Assembly: GCF_002846205.1 (NCBI RefSeq)
Contig: NZ_PHKV01000003.1
Location: 434,001-498,000 of the forward strand
Length of the DNA: 64,000 bases
Direction of reading: 5' to 3'
DNA from: Xanthomonas prunicola
GTDB taxonomy: Bacteria; Pseudomonadota; Gammaproteobacteria; Xanthomonadales; Xanthomonadaceae
Shown: piece by piece, positions 37,639-47,949 of the stretch
Numbering within the stretch: position 1 is the first letter of the stretch
Layout of the letters: each line of letters begins with the position of its first letter
Translations under genes and position numbers: made by a program
Notes under the pieces: generated by a model
What the model saw: only the letters and a program-made list of their open reading frames with translations
The model's database searches: none
What the model was told of the DNA's origin: nothing

Positions 37639-40605
37639 ATGGCGATGGATTTCATCCGCATCCGCGGCGCGCGGACGCACAACCTCAAGAACATCGACCT
37701 CGACCTGCCTCGCGACAAACTGATCGTGATCACCGGCCTTTCCGGTTCGGGCAAGTCGTCGTTGGCGTTCGACACCATCTATGCGGAGGGCCAGCGCCGC
37801 TACGTCGAGTCGCTGTCGGCGTATGCGCGCCAGTTCCTCAGCGTGATGGAAAAGCCGGACCTGGACCACATCGAAGGCCTGTCCCCGGCCATTTCGATCG
37901 AACAGAAATCGACCTCGCACAACCCGCGCTCCACGGTCGGCACGATCACCGAGATCTACGATTACCTGCGCCTGCTGTACGCGCGGGTCGGTCAGCCGCG
38001 CTGCCCGGACCACGGCTTCCCGCTGGAAGCGCAGACCGTCAGCCAGATGGTCGACCACATGCTCACGCAGGACCAGGAGCAGCGTTACATGCTGCTGGCG
38101 CCGGTGATCCGCGAGCGCAAGGGCGAGCATGCGCAGGTGTTCGAGCAGCTGCGCGCGCAGGGCTTTGTGCGCGTGCGCGTGGATGGCGAGCTATACGAGA
38201 TCGACGCGGTGCCGCCGCTGGCACTGCGCCAGAAACACACCATCGAGGCGGTCATCGACCGCTTCCGCCCGCGCGAAGACATCAAGCAGCGCCTGGCGGA
38301 GAGTTTCGAAACCGCGCTCAAGCTCGGCGAAGGCATGGTGGCGGTGCAGTCGCTGGACGACCCGGCCGCAGCCCCGCACCTGTTCTCGTCCAAGTACAGC
38401 TGCCCGGTCTGCGATTACTCGCTGCCGGAGCTGGAGCCGCGGCTGTTTTCGTTCAACGCACCGGTAGGCGCCTGCCCCAGTTGCGATGGCCTGGGCGTGG
38501 CCGAATTCTTCGACCCGGACCGCGTGGTCGTGCATCCGGAACTGTCGCTGTCGGCCGGTGCGGTGCGCGGCTGGGATCGACGCAATGCCTATTATTTCCA
38601 GCTGATCGCCTCGCTGGCCAAGCACTACAAGTTCGACGTGGACGCGGTGTGGAACACCTTGCCGGCCAAGGTGCGCCAGGCGGTGCTGTTCGGCAGTGGC
38701 GATGAGGTGATCAGCTTCACCTACTTCACCGACGCGGGCGGGCGCACCACGCGCAAGCATCGCTTCGAAGGCATCCTGCCGAATCTGGAACGCCGTTACC
38801 GCGAGACCGAATCGCCGGCCGTGCGCGAAGAGTTGACCAAGTACGTCAGCCAGCAGCCCTGCCCAGCCTGCAATGGCACGCGCCTGAATCGCGCCGCGCG
38901 CAACGTGTTCGTGGCCGATCGTCCGCTGCCGGAGCTGGTGGTGTTGCCGGTCAACGAAGCGCTGAATTTCTTCCGCGGATTGTCGCTGCCGGGTTGGCGC
39001 GGCGAGATTGCGGCCAAGATCGTCAAGGAAATCGCCGAGCGCCTGGGCTTTTTGGTCGATGTGGGCCTGGATTACCTCACATTGGAACGCAAGGCCGACA
39101 CCTTGTCCGGCGGCGAAGCGCAGCGCATTCGCTTGGCCAGCCAGATCGGCGCCGGTCTGGTCGGCGTGATGTACGTGCTGGACGAGCCGTCGATCGGCCT
39201 GCATCAGCGCGACAACGAACGCCTGCTGGGTACGCTGACGCGGCTGCGCGATCTGGGCAACACCGTCATCGTGGTCGAACATGACGAAGACGCCATTCGC
39301 CTGGCCGACCACGTGCTGGATATCGGGCCCGGTGCCGGCGTGCATGGCGGCGAAATCTGTGCGCAAGGCACGCTGCAGGACATTCTGAAATCGCCACGTT
39401 CGTTGACCGGGCAGTACCTGTCCGGCAAGCGCCGCATCGAGATTCCCAAGCAGCGCCACAAGCCCAACCCGAAGATGATGCTGCATCTGCGCGGGGCGAC
39501 CGGCAACAACCTGAAGAATGTCGACCTGGAGATTCCGGCCGGCCTGCTGACCTGCATCACCGGCGTCTCCGGGTCGGGCAAGTCGACGCTGATCAACGAT
39601 ACCTTGTTCACACTGGCGGCCAACGAAATCAACGGCGCCTCGCATACGGTGGCACCGCATCGCGAAGTCGAAAATCTGGACCTGTTCGACAAGGTCGTGG
39701 ATATCGACCAGTCGCCGATCGGGCGTACACCGCGCTCCAACCCGGCGACCTACACCGGCATGTTCACCCCGTTGCGCGAGCTGTTCGCGCAGGTGCCCGA
39801 GTCGCGTGCACGTGGTTATTCGCCGGGCCGTTTCAGCTTCAACGTGCGTGGTGGCCGCTGCGAGGCCTGCCAGGGCGACGGCATGATCAAGGTGGAGATG
39901 CACTTCCTGCCCGACGTCTACGTGCCGTGCGATGTCTGCCACGGCAAGCGCTATAACCGCGAAACGCTGGAGATCCGCTACAAGGGTTTCAATATCAGCG
40001 ACGTGCTGCAGATGACCGTGGAAGATGCGCTGCGGCTGTTCGAGCCGGTGCCGTCGATCGCACGCAAGCTGGAAACGCTGGTCGATGTGGGATTGAGCTA
40101 CATCAAGCTGGGCCAGAGCGCGACCACGCTCTCCGGCGGTGAAGCGCAGCGCGTCAAGCTGTCCAAGGAACTGTCGCGTCGCGATACCGGGCGCACCCTG
40201 TACATCCTGGACGAGCCAACCACCGGCCTGCACTTCCACGACATCGAAGCGTTGCTCGGCGTGCTGCACAAGCTGCGCGACGAAGGCAACACGGTGGTGG
40301 TGATCGAACACAATCTGGACGTGATCAAGACCGCCGACTGGATCGTGGACCTGGGTCCGGAAGGCGGCCATCGCGGCGGCAGCATCCTGGTCTCCGGCAC
40401 ACCGGAAGATGTGGCTGCGCACAAGGCGTCCTACACCGGGCAGTTCCTGGCCAAGATGCTGCCGTCGGTGAAGGCGCGCGAGACGCGTCCGGCGGCGATG
40501 GCCAACAAGCCCGATGCACGTCCGCCGCGCAAGGTCAAACCGGAGAAGGTGGCCAAGGTCGCCAAATCCGCCACCAAGAAGACTGCAAAGAAGAAGGCAA
40601 GCTGA
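37639..40605 (+). CDS. uvrA: Excinuclease ABC subunit A
   Basis: 988 aa from ATG 37639 ([18 protein letters not shown]); longer upstream frame is not supported. Two ABC ATPase units: Walker [13 protein letters not shown] and [13 protein letters not shown], signatures [12 protein letters not shown] and [23 protein letters not shown] and [11 protein letters not shown]. Zinc fingers CPVC...CPSC and CEAC...[10 protein letters not shown]. UvrA dimers find bulky DNA lesions and load UvrB. The last 45 residues are a Lys/Ala-rich tail, longer than in E. coli. No LexA box was recognised upstream. Confidence 0.98.
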   Translation: MAMDFIRIRGARTHNLKNIDLDLPRDKLIVITGLSGSGKSSLAFDTIYAEGQRRYVESLSAYARQFLSVMEKPDLDHIEGLSPAISIEQKSTSHNPRSTVGTITEIYDYLRLLYARVGQPRCPDHGFPLEAQTVSQMVDHMLTQDQEQRYMLLAPVIRERKGEHAQVFEQLRAQGFVRVRVDGELYEIDAVPPLALRQKHTIEAVIDRFRPREDIKQRLAESFETALKLGEGMVAVQSLDDPAAAPHLFSSKYSCPVCDYSLPELEPRLFSFNAPVGACPSCDGLGVAEFFDPDRVVVHPELSLSAGAVRGWDRRNAYYFQLIASLAKHYKFDVDAVWNTLPAKVRQAVLFGSGDEVISFTYFTDAGGRTTRKHRFEGILPNLERRYRETESPAVREELTKYVSQQPCPACNGTRLNRAARNVFVADRPLPELVVLPVNEALNFFRGLSLPGWRGEIAAKIVKEIAERLGFLVDVGLDYLTLERKADTLSGGEAQRIRLASQIGAGLVGVMYVLDEPSIGLHQRDNERLLGTLTRLRDLGNTVIVVEHDEDAIRLADHVLDIGPGAGVHGGEICAQGTLQDILKSPRSLTGQYLSGKRRIEIPKQRHKPNPKMMLHLRGATGNNLKNVDLEIPAGLLTCITGVSGSGKSTLINDTLFTLAANEINGASHTVAPHREVENLDLFDKVVDIDQSPIGRTPRSNPATYTGMFTPLRELFAQVPESRARGYSPGRFSFNVRGGRCEACQGDGMIKVEMHFLPDVYVPCDVCHGKRYNRETLEIRYKGFNISDVLQMTVEDALRLFEPVPSIARKLETLVDVGLSYIKLGQSATTLSGGEAQRVKLSKELSRRDTGRTLYILDEPTTGLHFHDIEALLGVLHKLRDEGNTVVVIEHNLDVIKTADWIVDLGPEGGHRGGSILVSGTPEDVAAHKASYTGQFLAKMLPSVKARETRPAAMANKPDARPPRKVKPEKVAKVAKSATKKTAKKKAS

Positions 40606-41009
40606 TGAGCGAACACAAGGTTCTGGCACGCATCCCGATCAGCGTGCGCTGGCGCGACATGGACAGCATGGGTCACGTCAACAACGCCAAGTACATTTCC
40701 TATCTGGAAGAAGCGCGCGTGCGCTGGATGCTGGGCGTGCAAGGCGTGGCGATGACCGACCGCATCGCGCCGGTGGTTGCCGCCACCAACGTCAACTACA
40801 AGCAGCCGTTGATCTGGCCGAATGACATCACCGTCGAGTTGTTCGTCGAACGCCTGGGCACCAGCAGCGTGACCATCGGCCACCGCATCTTCGACCAGAA
40901 GGACGACAGCAAGCTGTACTCCGATGGCAACGTGGTGGTGGTGTGGATCGATACGCAGACCGGCAAGAGCGCGGCGCTGCCGGATGCGGTACGCGCGGCC
41001 AGCACCTGA
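40605..41009 (+). CDS. Hotdog-fold acyl-CoA thioesterase (4HBT/YbgC type)
   Basis: 134 aa. The active-site region WRDMDSMGHVNNAKYISYLEEAR has the conserved Asp and the GHVNNA block of the 4-hydroxybenzoyl-CoA thioesterase family. It hydrolyses acyl-CoA esters; the natural substrate is not clear. The ATG overlaps the uvrA stop by one base (TGATG), so it is translated with uvrA, a pairing with no obvious functional reason. Confidence 0.92.
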   Translation: MSEHKVLARIPISVRWRDMDSMGHVNNAKYISYLEEARVRWMLGVQGVAMTDRIAPVVAATNVNYKQPLIWPNDITVELFVERLGTSSVTIGHRIFDQKDDSKLYSDGNVVVVWIDTQTGKSAALPDAVRAAST

Positions 41010-41053
41010 GTGTTAGCGACCCGGCTGCCGAGGCGCCTCACGGTCAAAAACTG

Positions 41054-41079
41054 ACGGCGGCTCTTCCGGGAACCGCCGT
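41054..41079. terminator. Bidirectional hairpin between thioesterase and PCu(A)C genes
   Basis: ACGGCGG-ctcttccgggaa-CCGCCGT. gttggttt follows on the plus strand and cagttttt on the minus strand, so it can end both converging units. Confidence 0.65.
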
Positions 41080-41122
41080 GTTGGTTTGCACGCTGGGGTG
41101 TTGCGCGACAGTCGGCCAACCA

Positions 41123-41593
41123 TCAAGACCCCGGCGCGCGCTTGCGTGCTTCCAACGTGGCCTTGATTTCGCGACCGTCCTGCAAGGTAAAGCTCACCGG
41201 CACCTGCGCACCCTCCTGCAGCGGCGCAGTCGCGTCCATCAACATCAGATGCAGGCCGCCCGGCGCCAGCGGCACCGACTTGCCGGCCGGCAATGCCAGC
41301 TCCGGCACCGCACGCATGCGGTTGACACCATTGGTCTGCATGCTTTCGTGCAACGAGACATCGGCAAACACGCTGCTCTTGGCAGCAGTGATCTTCAGCG
41401 ACTGCGCACAGCCGTTATGAAACTGCCCGAAACCCGCTGCCATCCCCATGCCGCCCGGCGGCGGAATGCGGATCCAGCCATTCTTGAATTCGGGCAGGCA
41501 TTGCGCCGACACGCCCGCACTTGCCACCAGCGCAAACGCCGCGAGTGCCACGCCCGCACGCCTAACCCGCCCGCTTCGACTGCCGTCTATCAT
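41123..41593 (-). CDS. Periplasmic copper chaperone PCu(A)C
   Basis: 156 aa with a signal peptide ending near GVSAQ (about 30). Copper-binding Met/His set: GMAAGFGQFHNGC, SLHESMQTNGVNRMRAV and PGGLHLMLMDA. In the family the protein carries Cu(I) to cytochrome oxidase CuA sites or related enzymes. Convergent with the thioesterase gene; divergent from the enoyl-CoA hydratase gene with only 23 bases, so their promoters must overlap. Confidence 0.93.
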   Translation of the reverse strand: MIDGSRSGRVRRAGVALAAFALVASAGVSAQCLPEFKNGWIRIPPPGGMGMAAGFGQFHNGCAQSLKITAAKSSVFADVSLHESMQTNGVNRMRAVPELALPAGKSVPLAPGGLHLMLMDATAPLQEGAQVPVSFTLQDGREIKATLEARKRAPGS

Positions 41594-41616
41594 GACCCGA
41601 CCTCCAGGAGCCCCGA

Positions 41617-42387
41617 ATGAGCATCCAGATCTTAGACCATGGCCGTCTTCGCGAAATCCGTCTGGCGCGTCCGCCGGTCAATGCGCTGGACAGCGCGCTG
41701 TGCCAGGCGTTGAGCGTTGCGGTGCAGCAGGCGGGCGATGAGGTCGATGGCATCGTGCTGTCGGGTAGCGAGCGGATTTTTTCCGGCGGCATGGATGTGC
41801 CGCATCTGCTGGCGCATGGCACCGACCGCGCCGCGCTACTGGCCAGTTGGACCGCGTTCTTTGGCGCCGCGCAGGCGCTGGCCAATAGCCGCGTGCCGGT
41901 GGCGGCGGCGATCGGCGGGCATGCGCCGGCCGGTGGATGTGTGCTGGCGCTGTGTTGCGACTACCGGGTGATGGCGCGCAGTGCCGACACCGCAAAACCC
42001 TATGCGATCGGCCTGAACGAAGTGCAGGTGGGCCTGGCCGCGCCGGAAGGCATCCAGCGCCTGTTGCGTCGCGTGGTCGGCGCGCACCGCGCCGAGCGCC
42101 TGCTGATCTCCGGGCAACTGCTACCGGCCGAACAAGCAGTCAAGATCGGCCTGGTGGACGAGCTGGTCGACGGCGAGCTGGTCACCGCGCGTGCGGTGGC
42201 ATGGCTACAGGAGCTGCAACAGCTGCCGCGCCAGCCGATGCTGACCACGCGTACGATTGCGCGCGCGGACCTGCGCGCGGCATTGGCCCCCGAGTTGATC
42301 CAGCTGGAGCGCTTCATCGATGGCTGGTACGCGCCGGATGCGCAGACCGCGCTGCATGGCTTGGTGGCGCGCCTGCAGAAGGCCTGA
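41617..42387 (+). CDS. Enoyl-CoA hydratase/isomerase family protein
   Basis: 256 aa crotonase fold. The oxyanion-hole region is SGSERIFSGGMDVPHLL and the second one GGHAPAGGCVLALCCDYRVMA. The usual hydratase Glu pair is not obvious: the second position reads NEVQVGLAAPEGI, which fits delta3-delta2 enoyl-CoA isomerases rather better. It would act in fatty-acid breakdown. Followed by an acyl-CoA thioesterase gene on the same strand, consistent with acyl-CoA metabolism. Confidence 0.88.
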   Translation: MSIQILDHGRLREIRLARPPVNALDSALCQALSVAVQQAGDEVDGIVLSGSERIFSGGMDVPHLLAHGTDRAALLASWTAFFGAAQALANSRVPVAAAIGGHAPAGGCVLALCCDYRVMARSADTAKPYAIGLNEVQVGLAAPEGIQRLLRRVVGAHRAERLLISGQLLPAEQAVKIGLVDELVDGELVTARAVAWLQELQQLPRQPMLTTRTIARADLRAALAPELIQLERFIDGWYAPDAQTALHGLVARLQKA

Positions 42388-42456
42388 GCACCGCCGTCGC
42401 GGCGCCCATTGGGCGGGCCGGTATACTCGCGATCCGTCGCATGCCAGGCCAGCCCC

Positions 42457-43362
42457 TTGTCCGCCACCGCCGAACCCGTCGTCTCCGAACTGATCAGCCT
42501 GCTGTCGCTGGAGCGTCTGGAGGACAACCTGTTTCGTGGCCAGAGCCGCGACATCGGCACCAAATACGTGTTCGGTGGGCAGGTGCTGGGCCAGGCGTTA
42601 TCGGCAGCGCAGGCCACGGTCGAAAACGGCCGTCAGGCGCATTCGCTGCACGCGTATTTCCTGCGTGCCGGCAATATCGACCACCCCATCGTCTACGACG
42701 TCGACCGCACCCGCGATGGCGGCAGTTTTTCAGTACGCCGGGTCACGGCGATCCAGCACGGCAAGGTGATTTTTTTCTGCGCAGCCTCGTTTCAGGAGCA
42801 CGAAGACGGCGCCGAGCATCAGTCGGCGATGCCTGTCGTACCGCCACCGGAAGACATCGAACCGTCCGCCCCGCTGGCACCGGAGGTGTTGAGCAAGCTG
42901 CCGGCCAAGGTGCAGCGCTGGCTGTCGCGCGGCGGCCCGTTCGAGTTTCGCCATGTGTTCCCGCGCGACGAACTCAAACCGCCCAAGCGCCCGCCGTTCC
43001 AGCAGATGTGGCTGCGCTTGAGCAATCCCATCGGCGACGATGTGGGCCTGCATCGAGCGCTGCTCGCGTATGCCTCCGATTTCCAGTTGCTGGGCACATC
43101 AACATTCCCGCACGGCATCAGCTATTACACGCCGAACGTGCAGATGGCCTCGCTCGATCACGCGCTGTGGTTCCACCGCCCCTTCCGCACCGACGACTGG
43201 CTGTTGTACTCACTCGATAGCCCCACCGCGCAAGGCGCGCGCGGCCTGGCGCGCGGGCAGTTCTTCACCCGCGACGGCGTGCTGGTGGCCAGCACCACGC
43301 AGGAAGGATTGATCCGGGTAGTGCCCGACGGCAGTACGATTGCCGTACCGGCCAAGGAGTAG
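42457..43362 (+). CDS. tesB: Acyl-CoA thioesterase II
   Basis: 301 aa from a TTG at 42457 (SATAEPVVSELISLLSLE). This start fits the family's N-terminus and lies 23 bases after a TATACT -10-like hexamer, where the longer ATG frame would begin before it. Double hotdog fold with FGGQVLGQALSAAQ, the HSLHAYFLRAG block and the C-terminal GLIRV. TesB hydrolyses medium and long acyl-CoA. After the crotonase gene with 69 bases between. Confidence 0.94.
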   Translation: MSATAEPVVSELISLLSLERLEDNLFRGQSRDIGTKYVFGGQVLGQALSAAQATVENGRQAHSLHAYFLRAGNIDHPIVYDVDRTRDGGSFSVRRVTAIQHGKVIFFCAASFQEHEDGAEHQSAMPVVPPPEDIEPSAPLAPEVLSKLPAKVQRWLSRGGPFEFRHVFPRDELKPPKRPPFQQMWLRLSNPIGDDVGLHRALLAYASDFQLLGTSTFPHGISYYTPNVQMASLDHALWFHRPFRTDDWLLYSLDSPTAQGARGLARGQFFTRDGVLVASTTQEGLIRVVPDGSTIAVPAKE

Positions 43363-43588
43363 GCCTCCACGCGCGACAGAGCCGCGCGCTGTTTGATTGC
43401 CAGTTTGCACGCGGGCCGTGCGGAAGGCAGCCTAGCACTCTCCCAGCGCGCCACAGGCGCCGCAAGCTGGCATCCTTGCCCGCCCTGGGTACGCGGTCAC
43501 CTGACTGCACCACCCGCATCCTGATGTTCCATCTTGAACCGGCGCCGCAGCGGCGCCATCTGTTCCGGACCCAACGGCGTTTTCCACC

Positions 43589-44092
43589 ATGCGCAAGATC
43601 TTCAGCAGTCAACGTATCGAAACCGCCGAAGGCGTGGCCAATCTCTTGCGCGATGCGGGCATCGAGATCCGCCTCAGCAATGGCCGCTCTTACCAGAGCA
43701 AGCGCGGCGGCCAGTTCAGCTACCTGGAACAGAGCAATGCCCAGGCGCAGCCCACCGTCTGGATCGTGCATGCCAATGACCAGCCACGTGCGCGCGAACT
43801 GCTGCGTGACGCCCGCCTGCTGGACACCACCCGCCGCGACCTGCCGAATGTGGAATACACCTTCCGCGAAGGCGAGAACGGCTCCAGCTCCAGCGCGCGT
43901 AGCTGGGCCTGGCGCATCCGCCTGGTGCTACTGCTGGTCATCGGCGCCATCGCCATGGTGGTGGTGATGCGCCATCGCAGCGCACCAGCACCAGCGGCAC
44001 AACCGGCATCGCAGCAGGCGCCAACCCAAGATGCCGCCCAACCGGCAGCAGACGACGAGGAAATGCGCGTGCGGATCCAGCCGGCGCACTGA
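43589..44092 (+). CDS. DUF2007-like protein with C-terminal membrane anchor
   Basis: 167 aa. The N-terminal 80 residues (VANLLRDAGIEIRLSNG, TVWIVHANDQPRARELLRDA) have the alternating pattern of the DUF2007 'signal-transducing' ferredoxin-like fold. A linker leads to a membrane helix at 108-127 and a Pro/Ala/Gln-rich tail outside. Function unknown. It lies 112 bases before the membrane-tethered sigma factor gene on the same strand, so a link to it is possible but not shown. Confidence 0.75.
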   Translation: MRKIFSSQRIETAEGVANLLRDAGIEIRLSNGRSYQSKRGGQFSYLEQSNAQAQPTVWIVHANDQPRARELLRDARLLDTTRRDLPNVEYTFREGENGSSSSARSWAWRIRLVLLLVIGAIAMVVVMRHRSAPAPAAQPASQQAPTQDAAQPAADDEEMRVRIQPAH

Positions 44093-44204
44093 GCACTGCG
44101 CGCCCGCGCGGCCAGCCGGTGGCGCGACGGGTACCATCCTCATCATCGCGGTCACATCCATTGCCAGCAGGCGTCATGCTGGCGACAGGACACCGATTGC
44201 ACCG

Positions 44205-45398
44205 ATGAACGCCGACACGCTGGATCTGATGTTGCAACGCGAATTGCCCAATGCCGCGGCTGGCTGCCAGCAGGCCTATGGGCGCATCGTGCTTGCCTGC
44301 CAGAACACGGTGACCGCGATCGCCCTGGCGATCACCCGCGACCTCGCGGCCAGCGAAGACATTGCCCAGGAGGCCTTCCTGCGTGCCTGGCAGCGGCTGG
44401 CGCAGCTGCATCAGCCGGCAAGCTTTCTGCCCTGGCTTCGGCAGATCACCCGCAACCTGGCGCGCGACTGGCTACGCGCCAACCGCCATCGCGCGCTCAA
44501 CGGCGAGGCGGCCGAGTTGGCCATCGCGATGGCCGCCGACCCGGCACCCTCGCCCGCTGACCAACTGTTGCAGGTGGAAGAAGAGATCGCCGCGCTCGAC
44601 ATCATTTCTGCATTGCCTGAAGAAAGCCGCGAAACGCTGCTGCTGTATTACCGCGAAGGCCAGAGCTCGCAACAGGTTGCCTCGCTCCTTGGACTCAGCG
44701 ATGCAGCGGTGCGCAAGCGCCTGTCGCGCGCACGTGCCAGCGTACGCAGCGAGCTGCTGCGCCGGTTCGGCGACTTCGCGCGTGGCAGCGCCCCCAGCGT
44801 GGCGTTCGCAAGCGCAGTGAGCTCGGCCACCCTGTTGGGCGCGCCGGGAAAGGCAAGCGCGGCGATTGTGCTGACGGGGATGGGCAGCGCGGGCAAGTTG
44901 GGCGCGAGCGGGTTGACCGGCTCGGCGCTTGGCGGGGGCGGCGCTGCTGGTGCGCTCAGCATCTGGCTCGGCATGCCGGCACTGTTCGCTGCGTGCGCGG
45001 TGCTGGTTGCCGGGATCGGCACGTACTGGTCGTACTGGTATCTGCTGCGCTTCGCACAGACAGCCAGCGAGGCAGCGGCGATCCGTCGTTTCATGCACAT
45101 CACCACGCTGACCTCGGTGCTGGTGTGCGGCAGCACGCTGCTGCTGAAACACCTGCAGGCGGGCGCGTGGGCATCGGTTCTGACGCTGTGCGCGGGCATG
45201 GCGGTGCTCAACTATCAATCCCTGCGCATCCTGCCACGCGTCATGCGCCCCATGCTCGAACGCGATGCGCGCAGACGCGGCGCCACCCGGGCACCGCTGC
45301 TGTACCGCTGCATGTTCAGTCCGGGCGCGATGGTGGTGAGCACGGCGGCTGTCATTGTGCCGATCGTGCAGCACTACCTGCGCTTGGGGATGTTTTGA
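44205..45398 (+). CDS. ECF sigma factor fused to a C-terminal membrane domain
   Basis: 397 aa from ATG 44205. Sigma region 2 (about 20-95: YGRIVLACQ...DIAQEAFLRAWQRL...FLPWLRQITRNLARDWLR) and region 4 (about 125-185: ALPEESRETLLLYYREGQS, VASLLGLSDAAVRKRLSRAR) are complete. After a Gly/Ser/Ala-rich linker come about four membrane helices (247-275, 297-316, 321-340, 372-390). Typical ECF factors end near residue 190. No separate anti-sigma gene is adjacent, so the membrane domain may hold the factor in place of one. The target promoters are unknown. Confidence 0.88.
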   Translation: MNADTLDLMLQRELPNAAAGCQQAYGRIVLACQNTVTAIALAITRDLAASEDIAQEAFLRAWQRLAQLHQPASFLPWLRQITRNLARDWLRANRHRALNGEAAELAIAMAADPAPSPADQLLQVEEEIAALDIISALPEESRETLLLYYREGQSSQQVASLLGLSDAAVRKRLSRARASVRSELLRRFGDFARGSAPSVAFASAVSSATLLGAPGKASAAIVLTGMGSAGKLGASGLTGSALGGGGAAGALSIWLGMPALFAACAVLVAGIGTYWSYWYLLRFAQTASEAAAIRRFMHITTLTSVLVCGSTLLLKHLQAGAWASVLTLCAGMAVLNYQSLRILPRVMRPMLERDARRRGATRAPLLYRCMFSPGAMVVSTAAVIVPIVQHYLRLGMF

Positions 45399-45701
45399 TC
45401 CGGGGTGACCTCACCGCTGCACCGGCAGTTGCCAGCTTCCGAGACGAGCGCATGCGACTGCGGATCCACCCGCGCTGACGGCAGCACCCGCTGCGTACGC
45501 AGGCGTGGCGACATGGTCATCGACCGCGCGTACTGGGGCACGCTCCGACGCGGCCTGCCTGCACGCACGCAATGGTGAACGCTGCGGGCAGCAACGTCGC
45601 ACGATCCGAAGTGATGCGTTGGTATCCGACTTCAGCAGCCATCGGGTAGCGGCCACACTGCTATAAGCAGGAAGAATTCAACAAGACCCCGGAGTAATCA
45701 A
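45399..45701. other. Intergenic region after the sigma factor gene
   Basis: 303 bases with no convincing gene. The right end holds the GGAG ribosome site and presumably the promoter of the secreted-protein gene. No terminator hairpin was recognised. Confidence 0.45.
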
Positions 45702-46187
45702 GTGAAGGCAAGTCTCTTCACCAGTCTGCTGATGATGGCCAGCATGAGCGCGCATGCAGACGGACTGACTACATCTCCCGATGGCAGGACCCTGTCGGTG
45801 AGTTTCGGAGCACCGACCTTCAAGCAGGTGCTTCACTACAACAAGATGTACGACAAGAAACCGTTCCCCGATGCAGAAATCTATTATTTCAGCAACGGCA
45901 CGTACAAGATCATTTCCCAAGGGGAAAACCATTACGGCGTCTATGTCATGCAGGGAGGGTTCGACGACCAGACCTACACGATCCGCTTCATCTCCCTGCC
46001 CTCGGAAGACTGGGGCAACAAGACCGCGTTCCATCAGCTGACCTTCGTGCGCGGCGACAAGCAGAATGTCTTTATCCAGAACGCCATCGTCGACACCGGC
46101 GAAGCGATCGCACAGCAGAACGGAACCTACACGCTGGAGAAAAACACCGTCTCCAATCCGGTGCCCACGTCCTGGAAGCACGACTGA
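45702..46187 (+). CDS. Small exported protein of unknown function
   Basis: 161 aa from GTG 45702, GGAG 8 bases before. A signal peptide (MKASLFTSLLMMASMSAHA) is followed by a beta-rich mature domain, with motifs YYFSNGTYKIISQGENHYGVY and the C-terminal SWKHD. No cysteines, no lipobox. I do not recognise a family. It stands alone between the sigma factor gene and an EF-hand gene in convergent orientation. Confidence 0.7.
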   Translation: MKASLFTSLLMMASMSAHADGLTTSPDGRTLSVSFGAPTFKQVLHYNKMYDKKPFPDAEIYYFSNGTYKIISQGENHYGVYVMQGGFDDQTYTIRFISLPSEDWGNKTAFHQLTFVRGDKQNVFIQNAIVDTGEAIAQQNGTYTLEKNTVSNPVPTSWKHD

Positions 46188-46197
46188 GCGTTGCACC

Positions 46198-46218
46198 AGC
46201 GCCCAGCGCCCAGCGCCC
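46198..46218 (+). repeat. Three tandem copies of AGCGCCC
   Basis: Three perfect 7-base units in the short gap between the exported-protein gene and a hairpin; too short to interpret further. Confidence 0.6.
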
Positions 46219-46231
46219 GGCCCAAACGCAA

Positions 46232-46258
46232 GCGCCCTCCCGCCAGGCGAGAGGGCGC
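46232..46258 (-). terminator. Hairpin downstream of the EF-hand gene
   Basis: GCGCCCTC pairs with GAGGGCGC across 11 bases. On the minus strand TTGCGTTTGGG follows, so it can end the EF-hand transcript about 100 bases past its stop. No T run on the plus strand. Confidence 0.45.
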
Positions 46259-46361
46259 GGTCGATCGGCGCCTTGTTACCTACTGCAGACAGCTGGGTGA
46301 ACTCACTGATCACCCGAACGGCGCTCGCCGGTGAACCACGAGCGCCGCGATGAGCGGGTCC

Positions 46362-46943
46362 TTAGCGTTTGGTCGCAGGTGCGGTGGCTGGCGCCGGCTT
46401 GCCATGGTCGCCGCGCCCCTCCATCCCGCCCGCTCCGTGCCCGCCACGCCACTTGGACGCAGCATCGAACTCGGCCTTGCTCAGCTTGCCGTCCTTGTCG
46501 GTGTCGGCCTTGACGAACCATGCATCGCGATGCTGCTGCATGCGCAGCTCGCGGTCGGCACGGTCAATGAAGCCATCCTTGTTGAGATCCATCTGGTCGA
46601 AACGCGCGGCGAACTTCGGGTCAGCCTTGGCTTCTTCGCGGCTGATGCGGCCGTCCTTGTTGGCATCGAGCTTGGCCATCCATTCGCCACGCCCGCCACG
46701 ACGATGATGCGGTCGCTCCTCGCGCGACAGTTTGCCGTCCTTGTTGGTGTCCAGCGTGTCGAACTGCGCGGCCAGGGCCGGATCGGCAGCCGCTTCGCTG
46801 CGGTCGATCACGCCATCGCCGTTCTTGTCGAGCTTGGCAGGACGCGGCGCATCGCCGGAAGCCGGCACGGTGGCGGCGAACGCGGCGCCGGTGGACAGCG
46901 CGGCCAGCACGGCCAGGGCGAGGAAAGGTTTGCGTGACGTCAT
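46362..46943 (-). CDS. Exported EF-hand calcium-binding protein
   Basis: 193 aa from ATG 46943. The signal peptide ends near GAAFAA (about 24). Five canonical EF-hand loops follow: [36 protein letters not shown] and DTDKDGKLS, which hold the Asp/Asn/Gly ligands. A His/Arg-rich linker ([10 protein letters not shown]) lies between the second and third. Probable periplasmic calcium buffer or sensor. The gene is divergent from the aminoacyl transferase gene. Confidence 0.9.
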   Translation of the reverse strand: MTSRKPFLALAVLAALSTGAAFAATVPASGDAPRPAKLDKNGDGVIDRSEAAADPALAAQFDTLDTNKDGKLSREERPHHRRGGRGEWMAKLDANKDGRISREEAKADPKFAARFDQMDLNKDGFIDRADRELRMQQHRDAWFVKADTDKDGKLSKAEFDAASKWRGGHGAGGMEGRGDHGKPAPATAPATKR

Positions 46944-47141
46944 GAGACACTCCTGAGAGATAAGAACCACCGCGGCACCTGCATGGGCCGCATCGCATGG
47001 GTGGCGCGCGCGGATCATCCGTGCGCTGCCACCAACACCCACATCAACGAGCCACCGATGCGCGCGTTGACGTGCGGGCCGGGCGTATTCATCCGGCGGA
47101 CAGTCGCCGCTGCTGCGACGCGCAGGCGCTATCCTTCGGCC

Positions 47142-47897
47142 ATGGCCATCCATGCCGACACCCACGACGACCTGCGCCTGTTCCAGACCGGCGAGCATGC
47201 CTGTGGCTATTGGTCCGACCGGCAAGCGCGCGATCTGGTGCTGGATCCGCACGACCCGCGCCTGGGCGCGATGTATCCGCAAGCGCTGGCATGGGGCTTC
47301 CGTCGCTCCGGCGATCTGGTCTACCGGCCGCACTGCGAACGGTGCCGCGCGTGTGTACCGGTACGCATCGCAGTGGATGCGTTTGTTCCCGACCGCAGCC
47401 AACGCCGTTGCCTGGCGCGCAACCAGGATCTGGTCGTACGCGTGGTGGCCGCCGAGCGCACCGACGAACAACTCGCGCTATATCGCCACTACCTCAAGCA
47501 CCGGCACCCCGGCGGCGGCATGGACGAGCATGGCGCCACCGAATTCGACCAGTTCCTGATCGGCGGTTGGTCGCACGGGCGCTTTCTGGAGATCCGCGAA
47601 CCGGCCACGGCGCACCTGCCCGGCCGGCTGCTGGCGGTTGCAGTGACCGATGTCACCGAGCATGCGCTGTCGGCGGTGTACACGTTTTACGCGCCCGAGG
47701 CGGCAGCGCGCAGCCTGGGCACGTTCGCGATCCTGCAGCAGATCCAGTGGGCGCAGCGCGAGCGACGCGCGCATGTCTATCTGGGGTACTGGATCGATGG
47801 CCACGCGAAGATGAACTACAAGCGCCGCTTCAGTGCGCTGGAAGCCTATGATGGCCGCCACTGGCGCGGCTTGCCCGGCCACACATCGGGCGATTGA
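47142..47897 (+). CDS. bpt: Aspartate/glutamate leucyl- or arginyl-transferase (Bpt/Ate family)
   Basis: 251 aa from ATG 47142. The N-terminal Cys set CGYW and [14 protein letters not shown] and the GNAT-like C-terminal domain ([42 protein letters not shown]) identify the family that adds Leu (bacterial Bpt) to N-terminal Asp or Glu, marking proteins for ClpS/ClpAP degradation. Assignment as Bpt rather than the arginine-transferring form rests on the bacterial context. Confidence 0.93.
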   Translation: MAIHADTHDDLRLFQTGEHACGYWSDRQARDLVLDPHDPRLGAMYPQALAWGFRRSGDLVYRPHCERCRACVPVRIAVDAFVPDRSQRRCLARNQDLVVRVVAAERTDEQLALYRHYLKHRHPGGGMDEHGATEFDQFLIGGWSHGRFLEIREPATAHLPGRLLAVAVTDVTEHALSAVYTFYAPEAAARSLGTFAILQQIQWAQRERRAHVYLGYWIDGHAKMNYKRRFSALEAYDGRHWRGLPGHTSGD

Positions 47898-47949
47898 ACC
47901 GCCGGATTGCGACATCGGCGTGTCGCATCCCGCATGCGAGAATCCAGCG

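Noticed and set aside
38191..40629. 812-aa open frame on the minus strand across uvrA
   Set aside because: Pure shadow of uvrA: it lies wholly opposite a perfect gene, has no ribosome site and a low-complexity Gln/His/Arg composition typical of antisense frames in GC-rich DNA.
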